A DNA stretch of 64,000 nucleotides from Microbacterium paraoxydans (GTDB lineage Bacteria > Actinomycetota > Actinomycetes > Actinomycetales > Microbacteriaceae): NCBI RefSeq assembly GCF_900105335.1, contig NZ_LT629770.1, positions 1 through 64,000 on the forward strand. Reading direction: 5' to 3'. This document shows, in pieces, positions 23,653 to 30,847 of the stretch (positions are counted from its first letter, which is position 1; each line of letters starts with the position of its first letter). The notes beneath the pieces are model-generated. The model saw only the letters and a list, made by a program, of their open reading frames with translations, did not search any database and was not told where the DNA came from. Made by a program: the position numbers and the translations under genes.

Positions 23653-23922
23653 ATGACTCAGGCAAACGAACCGCAGGTCACTCAGACCGCGCAGATCCGA
23701 CCGGGCCTTCTCGACCGGCTGAAGACGAACTCCGGCATCAAGAGCGATGACGCTTTCGCCCGCATGATCGGCATCAGCCGAGCTACCCTGCAGCGGCTGA
23801 AGTCGGGGGAGGAGCCGACGCTCCGCACCGTCATCGTGATCGCTCAGGCGTTCGGGCTCGCGCTCGGTGAGGTCGTCGAGGTCGTCGAGGTCGACGCGGA
23901 TGATCTGGCGGTAGCGGTATGA
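23653..23922 (+). CDS. Cro-like HTH protein
   Basis: An 89-residue protein with a Cro/C1-type helix-turn-helix (SDDAFARMIGISRATLQRLKSGEEPTLRTVIVIAQAFGL, about 27-65). The C-terminus ends in EVVEVVEVDADD, encoded by three near-perfect 9-bp repeats. First gene of the rightward early operon, divergent from the repressor, so it probably shuts off lysogeny functions. ATG 23653 is chosen over an upstream GTG-type extension because of the promoter position. It overlaps xis by 4 nt. Confidence 0.82.
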   Translation: MTQANEPQVTQTAQIRPGLLDRLKTNSGIKSDDAFARMIGISRATLQRLKSGEEPTLRTVIVIAQAFGLALGEVVEVVEVDADDLAVAV

Positions 23923-24158
23923 GCAACGTCACCGCGCTGCGGGCGAAGCAGGTCGAGCATGTGTACCTCTCGCCAGTGCAGGTTTGCGAGCTTGTGCCAG
24001 GGCTCTCTGTCTCGGGATTGCTCGACCTGCGGAAGCGGGGGCTTGGGCCGAAGTACCGGAAACCGACGGGCGAGCACGGCAAGGTCATCGTCTACGCCGA
24101 AGCGGATGTGCGTGCCTGGGTCGAGGCTTCCGTGCACACCACTACGGAGCAGTCATGA
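23919..24158 (+). CDS. xis: Excisionase (Xis-like, MerR/HTH_17 type)
   Basis: A 79-residue winged-HTH protein: LSPVQVCELVPGLSVSGLLDLRKRGLGPKYRKPTGEHGKVIVYAEADVRAWVE is the usual excisionase pattern (HTH, then a wing with a Tyr, then DVRAWV). It would bend attL/attR DNA and direct Int to excision. It is second in the early operon, directly after the Cro-like gene (ATGA overlap), as expected for a lytic-switch function. Confidence 0.8.
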   Translation: MSNVTALRAKQVEHVYLSPVQVCELVPGLSVSGLLDLRKRGLGPKYRKPTGEHGKVIVYAEADVRAWVEASVHTTTEQS

Positions 24159-24424
24159 GCTCCCGGGCGTGGGGCCCGGGTCAGACCCCTGGGGATGGGT
24201 CATCGGCGGGTCGGGGCTCTGCTGGGGAGCAGCCCCGACCTGTCCGGACTGGATCTGCGCGGGTCGTGGTCGGAATGGCGCTGCTGTGGCTCGCGACGGT
24301 GGCGTTCGCGCTGTGGCTTGTGGTCTCCCGTGAGCGGGACGGGCTGCTGCTCCTCGTATCGATCTTCCTCGTCGGCTTCTTCGGTGCTGCCGGCGTCTTC
24401 ACGAAAGCGTTCTGGCGGCGCTAG
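24155..24424 (+). CDS. Two-TM membrane protein of unknown function
   Basis: An 89-residue protein: 33 polar Gly/Ser/Pro-rich residues, then two membrane segments (about 36-56 and 62-83) joined by a short SRERDG turn. It overlaps xis by 4 nt. Small membrane proteins expressed early may act in superinfection exclusion; no family recognised. Confidence 0.65.
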   Translation: MSSRAWGPGQTPGDGSSAGRGSAGEQPRPVRTGSARVVVGMALLWLATVAFALWLVVSRERDGLLLLVSIFLVGFFGAAGVFTKAFWRR

Positions 24425-24465
24425 TCCCGCCGCGGAAATCAACTCACACAAAGGGGATGGGACCC

Positions 24466-25002
24466 ATGAGTACAGCAGTATTTGGCGCGCCCGAATGGCT
24501 CGCGAGCAGCGGGCGGGCCGTGAAGGTCGGTGAGGACGGGACGTTGGTGTTCGACCACGTCAACGGGTACCTCACCCCAGAGATGGTGCCGGACGCAGAG
24601 GAGTTCTTCGCGGCACGGAAGGACGAAGAGCTTGGCCGGTGGCGCTGGCCGGAGGACCGCAAGTTCGTGGTGTACGGCCGCGACGACGGCGGGGCGCGCG
24701 TGGTCGACGAGACGACCGGCGACAACTGGTTCTACCGCCGCGAGGACGTGGTGCACGCGTCCGATCCGTTCTGGGCGGCGTGCGCGTTCTGGGAGGCCCA
24801 CCCTGCCTTGCCCTGGGCAGGCGCTCGGCCGGGCGACATCTGGGTGCTCACGCTGAACGACATCTCGCTCCCGGACGTCCCGGCGATGCCGACGACAGGC
24901 GGGCGATTCGTGGTCATCGGCGAGGACAACGGGCGTCCTGCGTTCGTGGACTTCTCCGACATCGCTGATGCGCGGTGTGTCTGGTCGGCGGTGCAGGCGT
25001 GA
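24466..25002 (+). CDS. Hypothetical early protein
   Basis: A 178-residue acidic protein rich in Trp and Phe (DNWFYRREDVVHASDPFWAACAFWEAHPALPW). No motif recognised. ATG 24457 directly abuts the AGGGG of the ribosome-binding site, so ATG 24466, 6 nt after AGGGGATGG, is preferred. The next gene overlaps its stop (GTGA). Confidence 0.65.
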   Translation: MSTAVFGAPEWLASSGRAVKVGEDGTLVFDHVNGYLTPEMVPDAEEFFAARKDEELGRWRWPEDRKFVVYGRDDGGARVVDETTGDNWFYRREDVVHASDPFWAACAFWEAHPALPWAGARPGDIWVLTLNDISLPDVPAMPTTGGRFVVIGEDNGRPAFVDFSDIADARCVWSAVQA

Positions 25003-25190
25003 GCGCCCCGCAGGTGGACCCGGCGCCCGTGCGCGCCGAGCGGATCCCGAACGCGAACCCCCCGGTTCGTCTGTCCGAGGTGCGGCAGCAGCGGGCGTCG
25101 TTCGTCGTGAACGTGACGGCCGGTGCCGTGCTCATCGCGATCTGCCTCGGCGGCATCGGGTTCTACTTCGCGTCGGGGCTGGCGTCATGA
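24999..25190 (+). CDS. Small single-TM protein
   Basis: A 63-residue protein with a polar N-terminal half and one C-terminal membrane segment (VVNVTAGAVLIAICLGGIGFYFASGL). The GTG start overlaps the previous stop. No family recognised. Confidence 0.6.
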   Translation: MSAPQVDPAPVRAERIPNANPPVRLSEVRQQRASFVVNVTAGAVLIAICLGGIGFYFASGLAS

Positions 25191-25768
25191 CCGTCGTGCT
25201 CGGTGTCGACCCGTCGCTGACGACGTCGGGGTGCGCGCTGGTGAAGTTCGGTGGCGCGGCCGACGCGTGGGGTCCGACGTGGGAGACGTGGCGGGGCCTC
25301 GGGGTGAAGCCTGACGTCGAGTCGACGGCGACGTCGTTCCGTCGGATGCGGCTGATGCTCACGGAGATCCTCGCGTTCGTCCCGCCTCGGCTGGACCTGT
25401 CGGTCGTCGAGGGGCCGTCGATGGGGTCGAAGCATGCGGCACTCGCCGACGAGCGTGCCGGCCTGCGGTGGCTGTTGGTCTCGCAGCTCATCGCGCGGGG
25501 TCCGGTGGTGGTCGTGTCGCCGAACACGCGGCAGGCGCTCAGCGGTGTGGGGCCGATCCCGCGGGGCACGACCCCGAGGAAGCGGAAGCAGATGGTCACC
25601 GAGGCGGTGCGGGCGATGCTCCCCGACGTCCGGGTGCCGGACGACAACGTCGCGGACGCGGTCGCTATGGCCGCCGCCGGCGGGTACGCGCTCGGCCTCG
25701 ACCTGCCCTACGGGGCGAAGCAGATTTCGGCGCACTCCAACGTCGCGTGGCCGGTGATCGAGCGATGA
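25187..25768 (+). CDS. RuvC-like Holliday junction resolvase
   Basis: A 193-residue RNase H-fold nuclease with the RuvC acidic set: Asp8 in LGVDPSLTTSG, Glu75 in VVEGPS, and Asp153/Asp157 in PDDNVADAVAMA. It would cut branched DNA made during replication and recombination, before packaging. It lies in the early operon upstream of the exonuclease/annealing pair. Overlaps both neighbours by 4 nt. Confidence 0.88.
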   Translation: MTVVLGVDPSLTTSGCALVKFGGAADAWGPTWETWRGLGVKPDVESTATSFRRMRLMLTEILAFVPPRLDLSVVEGPSMGSKHAALADERAGLRWLLVSQLIARGPVVVVSPNTRQALSGVGPIPRGTTPRKRKQMVTEAVRAMLPDVRVPDDNVADAVAMAAAGGYALGLDLPYGAKQISAHSNVAWPVIER

Positions 25769-26295
25769 GCGTCGTGACCACCGTGCGGACCTGCGCGATC
25801 GACGGGTGTGAGAAGCCGTATCGCGCGAAGGGCTACTGCCAGATGCACTACACGCGCGTGAAAGTGCACGGGGACCCGCACCACCGTTACCCGACGAAGC
25901 CGTGCTCCATCGACGGATGCGGGCGAGACTCACGCGCCCGGGGCATGTGCTCGCTGCACTGGGACCGGTGGCGCCGCCACGGTGACCCCCTGTTCGCGGC
26001 ACGACGGCGCGCGACGGCAGACATGACGCCCGCGGATCGCTTCTGGGTGCAGGTCGAGGTCGGCCTGTGCTGGCAGTGGACCGGAGCGACGTCTGAGGGA
26101 TACGGGCTGTTCAGCTTCGACGGTCGCCCGGTGCGTGCGCACCGCTGGGCGTGGGAGCTGCTCGTCGGTCCGATCCCGGACGGGCTGCAGCTCGACCACC
26201 TGTGCAGGAACCACTCCTGCGTGAACCCGGACCATCTGGAGCCGGTCACGCAGGCCGAGAACGTCAGACGCGGTATCGCCGCGCTCTGGTGGTGA
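25765..26295 (+). CDS. HNH endonuclease with two N-terminal zinc-finger-like motifs
   Basis: A 176-residue protein. Two similar Cys/His motifs (C10...C15...C25...H28 and C47...C52...C62...H65) precede an HNH domain: CWQWTG (102-107), RAHRWAWEL (124-132), LDHLCRNHSCVNPDHLEPVT (143-162). Its HNH part is clearly related to the antisense enzyme at 6618-7190 but lacks AP2, and it is on the coding strand with ATGA coupling, so it may be a domesticated or homing nuclease. Confidence 0.85.
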   Translation: MSVVTTVRTCAIDGCEKPYRAKGYCQMHYTRVKVHGDPHHRYPTKPCSIDGCGRDSRARGMCSLHWDRWRRHGDPLFAARRRATADMTPADRFWVQVEVGLCWQWTGATSEGYGLFSFDGRPVRAHRWAWELLVGPIPDGLQLDHLCRNHSCVNPDHLEPVTQAENVRRGIAALWW

Positions 26296-26320
26296 AAGAC
26301 CAACGAGATAGGGGATGGAA

Positions 26321-26635
26321 ATGACCAGTCAGATGAAGCCGACGTCGTTCAAGAACGGCGTCCCGAAGGCGGAACGCAACGGCATGTTCGGTGCGGAGGA
26401 CCGGCTGATCGAGCTCGCGAAGGCGGGCGGCACGGTCACGGCGATCGTGACGTACTCGGTGCCGAAGGTGATGCACGACGAGATCGCGGACGAGCGGTAC
26501 CCGGTGGTGCAGATCGACCACATCGAGCCGCTGTTCGAGGAGAAGGCGGAGGCGTCGGCGACCAAGCTGCGCGACACGGCGTACAAGGCGCGGACCGCTG
26601 AGGGCGCGCTCGACATCCCGGAGGTGGAGGCATGA
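26321..26635 (+). CDS. Hypothetical early protein
   Basis: A 104-residue protein with a Lys-rich start and a beta/alpha core (GTVTAIVTYSVPKVMHDEIADERYPVVQIDHIEPL). ATG 26321 lies about 8 nt after AGGGG; the alternative ATG 26315 is too close. No family recognised. Confidence 0.6.
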   Translation: MTSQMKPTSFKNGVPKAERNGMFGAEDRLIELAKAGGTVTAIVTYSVPKVMHDEIADERYPVVQIDHIEPLFEEKAEASATKLRDTAYKARTAEGALDIPEVEA

Positions 26636-26934
26636 GCACGCGAGCCCGGAAGGACCGGAAGCGGGCGGGTATCCCGTTCGTGAAGGCGCAGAAGGTCGGT
26701 ACGCCCGTCGAGGAGCGGTCGTTCGTGACGGCGCCGGTGTTCCGCCGGCACGGTGACGAGGGCGTGCACCTCGGGACGGCGCGGTCGCCGCGTCGGATCG
26801 AGCGGTTCATCGCGAGCGGTGGCATCCCGCGGCTGAACCCGAAGTTGTCGGAGGTGACGGACGAGGCACGTCTGGGTCTGCTGCGTCGCTGGATCGAGCG
26901 GGTGCGCGGTCCGCGCGGTGAGGAGCAGAGCTGA
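26632..26934 (+). CDS. Hypothetical basic protein
   Basis: A 100-residue Arg/Lys-rich protein (MSTRARKDRKRAG...), possibly nucleic-acid binding by charge alone. ATGA overlap with the previous gene and a shared base with the next. Confidence 0.6.
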   Translation: MSTRARKDRKRAGIPFVKAQKVGTPVEERSFVTAPVFRRHGDEGVHLGTARSPRRIERFIASGGIPRLNPKLSEVTDEARLGLLRRWIERVRGPRGEEQS

Positions 26935-27161
26935 TGCGCGCTCGTCACTTCGCAGCACCGCAGCCCGTCGTCCGTGAGCGGCTGGCTCGGGAGGATCGGC
27001 TGCGGCCGTCCGCCCTTGACCTGTTCCCGGTGTTGCGTGATCGCCTGCACATGTCGCGGCCGTTGCTCGGCCTGATCGACGAGGGCAAGCCCACGGAACG
27101 CGAGATCCTCGGCCCGCCGACGTTCCGGAACGTCATCGACGAGAACGGGCGGCACATCTGA
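26934..27161 (+). CDS. Hypothetical small protein
   Basis: A 75-residue basic, helical protein; TGATG junctions on both sides indicate coupled translation with the exonuclease gene. No motif recognised. Confidence 0.55.
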   Translation: MRARHFAAPQPVVRERLAREDRLRPSALDLFPVLRDRLHMSRPLLGLIDEGKPTEREILGPPTFRNVIDENGRHI

Positions 27162-28051
27162 TGGGCGGCCCGGAGACGGTACTCGAGCGCCCGGAGGTCG
27201 TCTCCGGGCGGTTCGAGCCGAGCATGGACGAGGAGGAGTACCACGCGCACCCGGCGCTGTCGGCGTCGGGGATGAAGGTCCTGCTCCGGTCGCCGAAGCA
27301 CTTCCGGCTCGCGCGGACCGAGAACCGGGCGCCGAAGAAGGAGTTCGACGTTGGGCATGCGGCGCACAAGCTGATCCTCGGTGTCGGGATGCCGATCGTC
27401 GAGATCCCGGCGGGGCTGCTGTCCGGGCAGTACGCGTCGGTGTCGAGCGCGAAGGCGAAGGCGTGGGTCGAGGATGCCCGCGCCGAGGGGAAGGTGCCGC
27501 TGAAGCCGCGGGAGTTCCAGGCGGTGCGTCGGATGGCGGACGCGGTGCTGACGAATGTGAAGGCGCGGCGTGTGCTCGAGGCGGCGCCGTGGCGTGAGGT
27601 GTCGCTGTTCGGTGAGGACGAGGCGACCGGGGTGCAGGTGCGGAGTCGGCTCGACGCGCTCGGCGAGGGGGTCCTCGCCGACGTGAAGACGACGCCGGAC
27701 GTGAGTGCCTGGAAGATCACGAACGCGGTGGTCGACCTGGGTTACGACCTGTCGGCGGAGATGTACCGGCAGATGGTGATCCGGGTGCTCGGGTACGACC
27801 CGGGGCCGATGAACCTGATCTTCGTCGAGAAGGAGCTCCCGCACGAGGTGCGTGTGGTGCGGCTCGCGGACCCGGCGTGGCGGGTCGGTGGGGAGGCGAA
27901 GATCCGGGCGGCGCTGGACGTGTTCGCGTGGTGCTCGGAGCAGGGCGTGTGGCCCGGTGATGACGAGGACGGCGGAGAGATCCGTGACCTGCCCGTGCCG
28001 GCTTGGTACGAGCGGCAGACCGCGATGACGGATGAGGAGGGGTGGCTGTGA
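27161..28051 (+). CDS. PD-(D/E)XK exonuclease, RecE/Exo-like
   Basis: A 296-residue nuclease. SASGMKVLLRSPKHF (about 35-49) is the N-terminal motif of this Cas4/RecE-like class, followed by FDVGHAAHKLIL, then the catalytic pair Asp in VRSRLDAL and D-x-K in GVLADVKTT, and the Gln motif in DLSAEMYRQMV. It would resect double-stranded ends so that the annealing protein encoded next can load. Linked by overlap to that gene. Confidence 0.87.
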   Translation: MGGPETVLERPEVVSGRFEPSMDEEEYHAHPALSASGMKVLLRSPKHFRLARTENRAPKKEFDVGHAAHKLILGVGMPIVEIPAGLLSGQYASVSSAKAKAWVEDARAEGKVPLKPREFQAVRRMADAVLTNVKARRVLEAAPWREVSLFGEDEATGVQVRSRLDALGEGVLADVKTTPDVSAWKITNAVVDLGYDLSAEMYRQMVIRVLGYDPGPMNLIFVEKELPHEVRVVRLADPAWRVGGEAKIRAALDVFAWCSEQGVWPGDDEDGGEIRDLPVPAWYERQTAMTDEEGWL

Positions 28052-29091
28052 ACACCTCGAACGATGTGCACACGCCAGTCCTGACGGGGGCGTCGATCGT
28101 CCTCCCGACGACGGCGAACACCGACCTGTGGACGCCGGATCAGAAGGCGCTGCTCGACTTCGCGGGGCTGGTGATCCGCAAGCGCGACGCGAAGCCGGTC
28201 CCCGCTCCGACGTCGACGGTGGTCGCGTTCCTGCAGCAGTGCGAGCGCACTGGTCTCGACCCGATCGCCCGGCAGATCTACGCGATCGAGCGTGGCGGGA
28301 AGTGGACGATTCAGGTCTCGATCGATGGGATGCGGCTGGTCGCTCAGCGTTCGCGGATGTATCGCGGCCAGTCGCAGCCCCAGTGGACGGACGGTTCGAA
28401 GACTCGCACCCCGATGCGGGATCTCGACGGGTCCATCATCCGTGACGCGGACGGGTCGATCGTCTGGACCGAGGAGCTCGTCTGGTCGGACGTGTGGACG
28501 GGCGAGGGTTACCCGGTCGCCGCCCGGGTGTCGGTGTTCCGTGAGGACTTCGACCAGCCGCTCACCGCGGTCGCCCGGTGGGATTCGTACAAGGTCGAGA
28601 ACGACGAGTGGCGCGATGGTCGCAAGACCGGGAAGAAGGTGCTCGGCGCGACGTGGGCGAAGATGCCTGACCTGATGCTCGCGAAGGTCGCCGAGGCGCT
28701 CGCGTTGCGGAAGGCGTTCCCGATGGATCTCTCTGGCCTCTACACGGAGGAGGAGATGGACGGACAGACGGTCGTCGTGCCGGAGAGCAAGCCCCGTCAG
28801 GGTCGGGGCATCTCGACGATCGCCAGCCGTGCGCGAGCTGCGGAGGCCGAGGCGCGCACGGATGCCGCTGTGGCGGCCGATGTGGAGCCGGAGGCGCCGG
28901 AGGGTGCCGACGGCGTGGAGAGCGCGGGAGACGAGCGCACGGAACCGGGCGTGGTCGATGCCGACGTGGTCGGTGAGTGGCCGTGCTCGAACTGCGGGCT
29001 TCCGCAGGCGGACGACGAGGGCGGCATCTGCGGCCCGTGTGAGGAACAGATCGAGGCGGACATGGCCGCCGGAGAGGAGCAGGAGTCATGA
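28048..29091 (+). CDS. Bet/RecT-family single-strand annealing protein
   Basis: A 347-residue protein. Residues about 30-235 carry the Redbeta/RecT fold signature (CERTGLDPIARQIYAIERGGKWTIQVSIDGMRLVA, and later WAKMPDLMLAKVAEALALRKAFP). The C-terminal 100 residues are an acidic linker ending in a zinc ribbon (C-x2-C ... C-x2-C, WPCSNCGLP ... CGPCEEQ). It anneals ssDNA made by the neighbouring exonuclease. GTG 28048 in a GTGA overlap, 6 nt after GAGGAGGGG, is preferred to GTG 28042. Confidence 0.88.
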   Translation: MNTSNDVHTPVLTGASIVLPTTANTDLWTPDQKALLDFAGLVIRKRDAKPVPAPTSTVVAFLQQCERTGLDPIARQIYAIERGGKWTIQVSIDGMRLVAQRSRMYRGQSQPQWTDGSKTRTPMRDLDGSIIRDADGSIVWTEELVWSDVWTGEGYPVAARVSVFREDFDQPLTAVARWDSYKVENDEWRDGRKTGKKVLGATWAKMPDLMLAKVAEALALRKAFPMDLSGLYTEEEMDGQTVVVPESKPRQGRGISTIASRARAAEAEARTDAAVAADVEPEAPEGADGVESAGDERTEPGVVDADVVGEWPCSNCGLPQADDEGGICGPCEEQIEADMAAGEEQES

Positions 29092-29393
29092 GCGAGCGGA
29101 TCGATCACGTGGAGTCGGCGATCAACAACGGTCAGGCGGCGGAGCAGACGGACGACCTGCAGGAAGCCGGGGTGCACGCACAGCACGCGATCGCACACGG
29201 CCTCCTCGCGCTAGTCGAAGTGCAGCAGAAGGCGAACGAGATCGCTGAGCGCGCCGTCGAGCAGCGGCGGATCGCGAACCTCATCGCCCTCAGCGTGCCG
29301 CAGACATTGATGGACGGTGCCGAGGCGTCGGTCCCGTCTTGGGATGCGCAGTACCAGTTGCGCGCCGAGATCCGAGAGGGGCTGGGGTTGTGA
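29088..29393 (+). CDS. Hypothetical helical protein
   Basis: A 101-residue, mostly helical protein (HAIAHGLLALVEVQQKANEIAERAVEQRRIANLIAL), overlapping both neighbours by 4 nt. No family recognised; position suggests a role with the recombination genes. Confidence 0.62.
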   Translation: MSERIDHVESAINNGQAAEQTDDLQEAGVHAQHAIAHGLLALVEVQQKANEIAERAVEQRRIANLIALSVPQTLMDGAEASVPSWDAQYQLRAEIREGLGL

Positions 29394-29683
29394 GCCGGCC
29401 GATGGTGCGGAACGAGCACGGCGCGGTCCTCGGGATCGACTGGCGACAGGTGCCCGACATGGGCCTCGAGTCGGTGCCCGGTCGGATCGACGTGCGGAAC
29501 GTGATGCCCGGTGACACGGTGCACCTCGACGGGCAGGACGTCGTCGTGCACCGGGTCGAGGGTCCGCGGTCGGCGTCGGCGATGCACCTCATCACCCGGA
29601 CGGCGGGCGGCGCGGAGATCGTGCACGAGGCCGTGATCGGTGAGCGGGTCGACGTCGTCGCGGTGGGGGCGTTCGGATCATGA
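29390..29683 (+). CDS. Hypothetical strand-rich protein
   Basis: A 97-residue protein with GTG start in a GTGA overlap. It contains a likely small beta-barrel (GDTVHLDGQDVVVHRVEGPRSASAMHLITR). No family recognised. Confidence 0.58.
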   Translation: MSRPMVRNEHGAVLGIDWRQVPDMGLESVPGRIDVRNVMPGDTVHLDGQDVVVHRVEGPRSASAMHLITRTAGGAEIVHEAVIGERVDVVAVGAFGS

Positions 29684-30159
29684 GCGAACCGCAGGCCATC
29701 ATCCGCCGGGGCGACGTCCTCGTCTGGGAAGACGGCACCCTGATCGACGCCGACTCGCTCGACGCGTACACCGAGGAAGCGCGGCTGATCGCGCACCCCC
29801 TCGACTCGGCGTCGATCCGGACGCCCGACTGGGTGATCGACGCGCTGAACGACGCTTCGCGGTGGGCGGCGCGCATGGTCGCGATCATCGCCACGGCCGA
29901 GGAGATCAAGCGGCAGAAGTCGGGCGAGTACCAGGACGCGCGAGCGCAGGCCGTGATCGACACAGCCGGTTACCCGGCGCGGGAGCAGGCGTCGCGTGTG
30001 CGGATCGCGACGGTCGCGCAGCGGCAGGAGTACGACCGGGCGGTCGTCGCGTTCGAGAAGGCCCGCCGGGTGGGGAACCTCCTGTCGGACTACACGAGCC
30101 GGCTGCAGTCCATCGGGAAGCAGATCGAGATCACCTACCGGCACGGGGGGCTGTCGTGA
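29680..30159 (+). CDS. Hypothetical coiled-coil protein
   Basis: A 159-residue protein: a short acidic N-terminal domain, then long helices (WVIDALNDASRWAARMVAIIATAEEIKRQKSGEY and YDRAVVAFEKARRVGNLLSDYTSRLQSIGKQIEI). Resembles uncharacterised proteins that accompany recombination genes in actinophages; function unknown. Confidence 0.62.
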   Translation: MSEPQAIIRRGDVLVWEDGTLIDADSLDAYTEEARLIAHPLDSASIRTPDWVIDALNDASRWAARMVAIIATAEEIKRQKSGEYQDARAQAVIDTAGYPAREQASRVRIATVAQRQEYDRAVVAFEKARRVGNLLSDYTSRLQSIGKQIEITYRHGGLS

Positions 30160-30440
30160 ACGAGAACGAACCGTCGGACGTCGACGAGTGGGTGCGCGGG
30201 ATGGTCGAGGAGAACACGCTCGCGGCGCTCGACTTCGAGGCGAAGTGCACGGTGTGCGACGCGGACGCCGCGTGGTTCATCGGGCTCGCGTGCTGCGAGC
30301 ACACGACGGTCATGTGCCTCGGGTGCTATGCCCGCTGGGAGACGGTGATCGCGCTGAACATGGGCCGGGAGACACGGTGCCGCGGGTGCGGTCACGCCGA
30401 CCTGATGTCGTGGGACCTGTACCGGACGGAGCGGATCTGA
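30156..30440 (+). CDS. Zinc-finger-type small protein
   Basis: A 94-residue acidic protein with Cys pairs CTVC, CC, CLGC and CRGC plus His, enough for two zinc sites (cross-brace or RING-like spacing). GTG start in a GTGA overlap. Role unknown; metal binding is inferred. Confidence 0.6.
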   Translation: MNENEPSDVDEWVRGMVEENTLAALDFEAKCTVCDADAAWFIGLACCEHTTVMCLGCYARWETVIALNMGRETRCRGCGHADLMSWDLYRTERI

Positions 30441-30847
30441 TGGGCGCCGGGGACTTCACCGCGGCGACGGTACGACACGCGTTCTTCAAACGAGAGCGGG
30501 AGCGGTGCTTCCGCTGCCGGCGCCCGCTCCGGTTCGAGGACCGCGGGCGTGGCTGGTCGGCGCACCACCGGATGCCGCGCGGTGCGGGCGGGGTGGGTCG
30601 GAAGGACGGCGAGCTGGCTCGCATGATCTCCGACGTCACGAACTGCCTGATCCTCTGCGGGTCGGGGACGACCGGGTGTCACGGGTGGGTCGAGTCCCGC
30701 CGTGCGATCGCCGAGGACTACGGGTACATCGTCCGCCGGGGCATCAATCCGCCGGCGGGGATTCGGATCAAGAGGGACGACGGGACGTGGTGGCTGCTGA
30801 CGCGCAGCGGGCTCGCCGTCGAGGTCGAAGAAGGGACAGGGCTATGA
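30440..30847 (+). CDS. HNH-type nuclease
   Basis: A 135-residue protein with a zinc knuckle (CFRCRRPL, near 23-30), HHRMPRGAGG as the first HNH half, and NCLILCGSGTTGCHGWVES as the second half (N and H ligands with Cys). This matches short phage HNH nucleases of the replication region. It follows its neighbour with a TGATG junction. Confidence 0.75.
   Translation: MGAGDFTAATVRHAFFKRERERCFRCRRPLRFEDRGRGWSAHHRMPRGAGGVGRKDGELARMISDVTNCLILCGSGTTGCHGWVESRRAIAEDYGYIVRRGINPPAGIRIKRDDGTWWLLTRSGLAVEVEEGTGL

Larger units (their letters stand above)
23567..23660. promoter_or_regulatory. Repressor/Cro operator region
   Basis: The gap has several related short elements: a dyad CTCA-N4-TGAG (23567-23578), a dyad TGCG-N5-CGCA (23586-23598), GACTCATGCG (23629-23638) and CCTCATGACTC (23649-23659). 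CTCATG/GTCATG is the shared half-site. The first overlaps the repressor -10, the third lies between the Cro -35 and -10, and the last covers the Cro start. The pattern suits competing repressor and Cro binding. Confidence 0.5.

Noticed and set aside
23870..23896. Three 9-bp repeats at the end of the Cro-like gene as a regulatory element
   Set aside because: They fit codon-level EVV repeats in frame and show no dyad or promoter relation.
24155..24424. Second holin
   Set aside because: Two TM segments but located in the early operon after xis, far from the lysis cassette and its terminator.
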